From Haemonchus contortus (Eukaryota > Nematoda > Chromadorea > Rhabditida > Trichostrongylidae): DNA of 64,000 nucleotides. The notes under the pieces are model-generated. The model had not been told where the DNA came from. It was given only the letters and a program-made list of their open reading frames with translations, and did not search any database. The first letter of the stretch is position 1, and each line of letters starts with the position of its first letter. The translations under genes and the position numbers were made by a program. The DNA lies in assembly GCA_000469685.2 (NCBI GenBank), contig LS997564.1, positions 27,996,959-28,060,958 on the forward strand, written 5' to 3'. This document shows, in pieces, positions 62,605 to 64,000 of the stretch.

Positions 62605-62878
62605 TAAGTCAACTCCGTTCAGGGATGTGCCCATGCATCCGAGTTCCATTCAGAATCGTAGTGGCGCATTGAATGGGTATGTGGCCTATAACAGTGATTT
62701 ACATTGGCCAACTGATGTACTAGGCAGTGCTTTTTCCTCCCAGACGAGTATGGTACCAACTGATCGATCCCAGAGGGGCGGAAGGCTTAGTTGGCCTGAG
62801 CGGATGTCTTCTAGGGATTCGAACCACGGACCATGCGTATGTGATAGTGCGGATTTTGCCCCTAGCTCCATCCATTAG
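62605..62878 (-). mobile_element. tRNA-derived SINE, minus-strand copy
   Basis: In reverse order it shows GGGATGTGCCCATGCATCCGAGTTCC, AGAATCGTAGTGGCGCATTG, CCCAGACGAGTATGGTACCAAC and GGGATTCGAACCACGGACC, the last being the reverse of the B box. TGTGATAGTGCGGATTTTGCCCCTAGCTCC marks the reverse of the head. Confidence 0.88.
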
Positions 62879-64000
62879 TAAAAAAAACAATTCGAGTTAC
62901 GAGACGGAAGATAATACCCACGGACAATTGTTACCAATGAGCACTGGAAAAGCCCAGTCCCACGTCACCTTTCAATATGCCTGTGTTCTGATACATACGC
63001 TACTGGAGAAGTCGTCCGTGCCGATCAATCTGCATCACTCCCAGAAAAATGACAAGCATCCACCATAAGGGATTCGGTCGAGGCCTTATAGCGTCCTGAT
63101 CGGATTATGGGTTACATTATATAGAGAGAAATACTTCTTCGTTCTTTGACATATTCCAAACAGAGTAGTCGAAATAGGTAGGAGCCGCGGTATTGGTTCA
63201 GTTCAGTGGACTGACGAGCAAGCCAACATAAGAAGTAAACACATACGCACACCTCCTGTCCCATTGTAGTAGCGGCAGAAAAACGAACAAATATCCATTA
63301 TTCGCCTCGATACTCGTAGTATTGCATGAATGGTATTATTTATGGGAGAAAAATGTAGTAAACAAAGTGCCAGGTACGACATGTACAACTTTACGTTGCC
63401 TTACTCGACGGCCTATGACGCCTCTTTTGGTTGTAGGCGACAGGAGCACGGTACTGCTACATGCCATGCATTCCTTGTTTATTTATTGACTTATTTATTA
63501 TGCTCTCAAAAAGCGCCATGAGCGGGGGGGGGGGGGGACAAAAACAAAAGCAAAACTAATGCCAGGTCACAAAACAACAGAATATAATGGTAGAAATGCA
63601 AATAAATATAATAATGTAGTATAAATGAAATATAAAAGAACAAATAATTAAATAAGTAAATAACATAAACTAACACAAACTTCCGTAGGATACACGGCAT
63701 GCTACAGAATGCTTTCATTTAGCATCAGAATCCAAAAGAATTAAGCTGGCAGAGTTATTGAAGCTTCCTTGCATTATGATGACTTCTAGTTTCTGGGAGT
63801 TCCTTCTGGGATAAACGTGCGATCCCCAAAGACAGCACGTGGGAGACTGCCATGTTTAAAAACGACATCGACAGTGCTCCATAAGGGCACCAAAACCAGC
63901 TTAGCCGTCGTATGTACACACCCAAAAGTGGCCATGTCATGAGGCCTTGCTAGGAATGTACTATTCACAATGAGGGATTAGTACGCCAAGGAGTAGTATG
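62879..64000. other. Intergenic, nothing recognised
   Basis: No gene is supportable. A run of fourteen G lies at 63524-63537 followed by ACAAAAAC, and an A/T-rich stretch lies at 63590-63670. Confidence 0.45.

Overview
The window is eukaryotic and almost certainly nematode, probably a clade V parasite of the strongylid/hookworm type. It has many short exons separated by small GT..AG introns, acceptors close to TTTCAG, a probable spliced-leader acceptor just before one start codon, and nematode-typical families: a transthyretin-like secreted protein, and an astacin protease with EGF, CUB and ShKT modules. The species is inferred from gene content only, not from a database comparison.

Layout. 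1-12.4 kb is gene-poor and repeat-rich: a 327-bp foldback element, several SINE copies, two copies of a dispersed repeat, and two weak coiled-coil exons near 10.3-11.4 kb. 12.4-16.2 kb holds a complete astacin metalloprotease on the minus strand (14 exons), with a large palindromic element in one intron. 17.4-27.1 kb is a transposon field: a TTAA-flanked piggyBac-like element, a mariner with perfect 23-bp termini, a GC-box tandem repeat, a ~500-bp (TCTG)n tract, a possible Helitron-type 3' end, a GC-rich segment and a second, internally deleted mariner. 29.65-30.42 kb holds a transthyretin-like (TTL) gene on the plus strand. 34.5-49.9 kb is a large minus-strand P4-ATPase (lipid flippase, class V / ATP10-like), reconstructed here as 32 phase-compatible exons plus one doubtful 3' exon. 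Its introns carry several SINEs and a 2-kb inverted repeat. 50-64 kb is again gene-poor, with SINEs, a short TIR element, a third copy of the dispersed repeat, a possible 7TM-receptor exon and an HEMFH-containing ORF.

Two themes stand out. First, a tRNA-derived SINE family is present in about 14 recognisable copies on both strands. It has recognisable pol III A and B boxes, a conserved body and a TTTATCC-type tail. A distinct tRNA-like sequence lies in each arm of the 2-kb inverted repeat inside the flippase intron. Second, both large genes look intact except for one apparent single-base loss each: one at the TGD motif of the flippase, and one at the junction before the ShKT domain of the astacin. 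Either the assembly has scattered indels or both loci are mutated.

I found no convincing new gene system. The genes do not form an obvious pathway: a membrane flippase, a secreted protease and a secreted TTL protein are independent units in a repeat-rich landscape.
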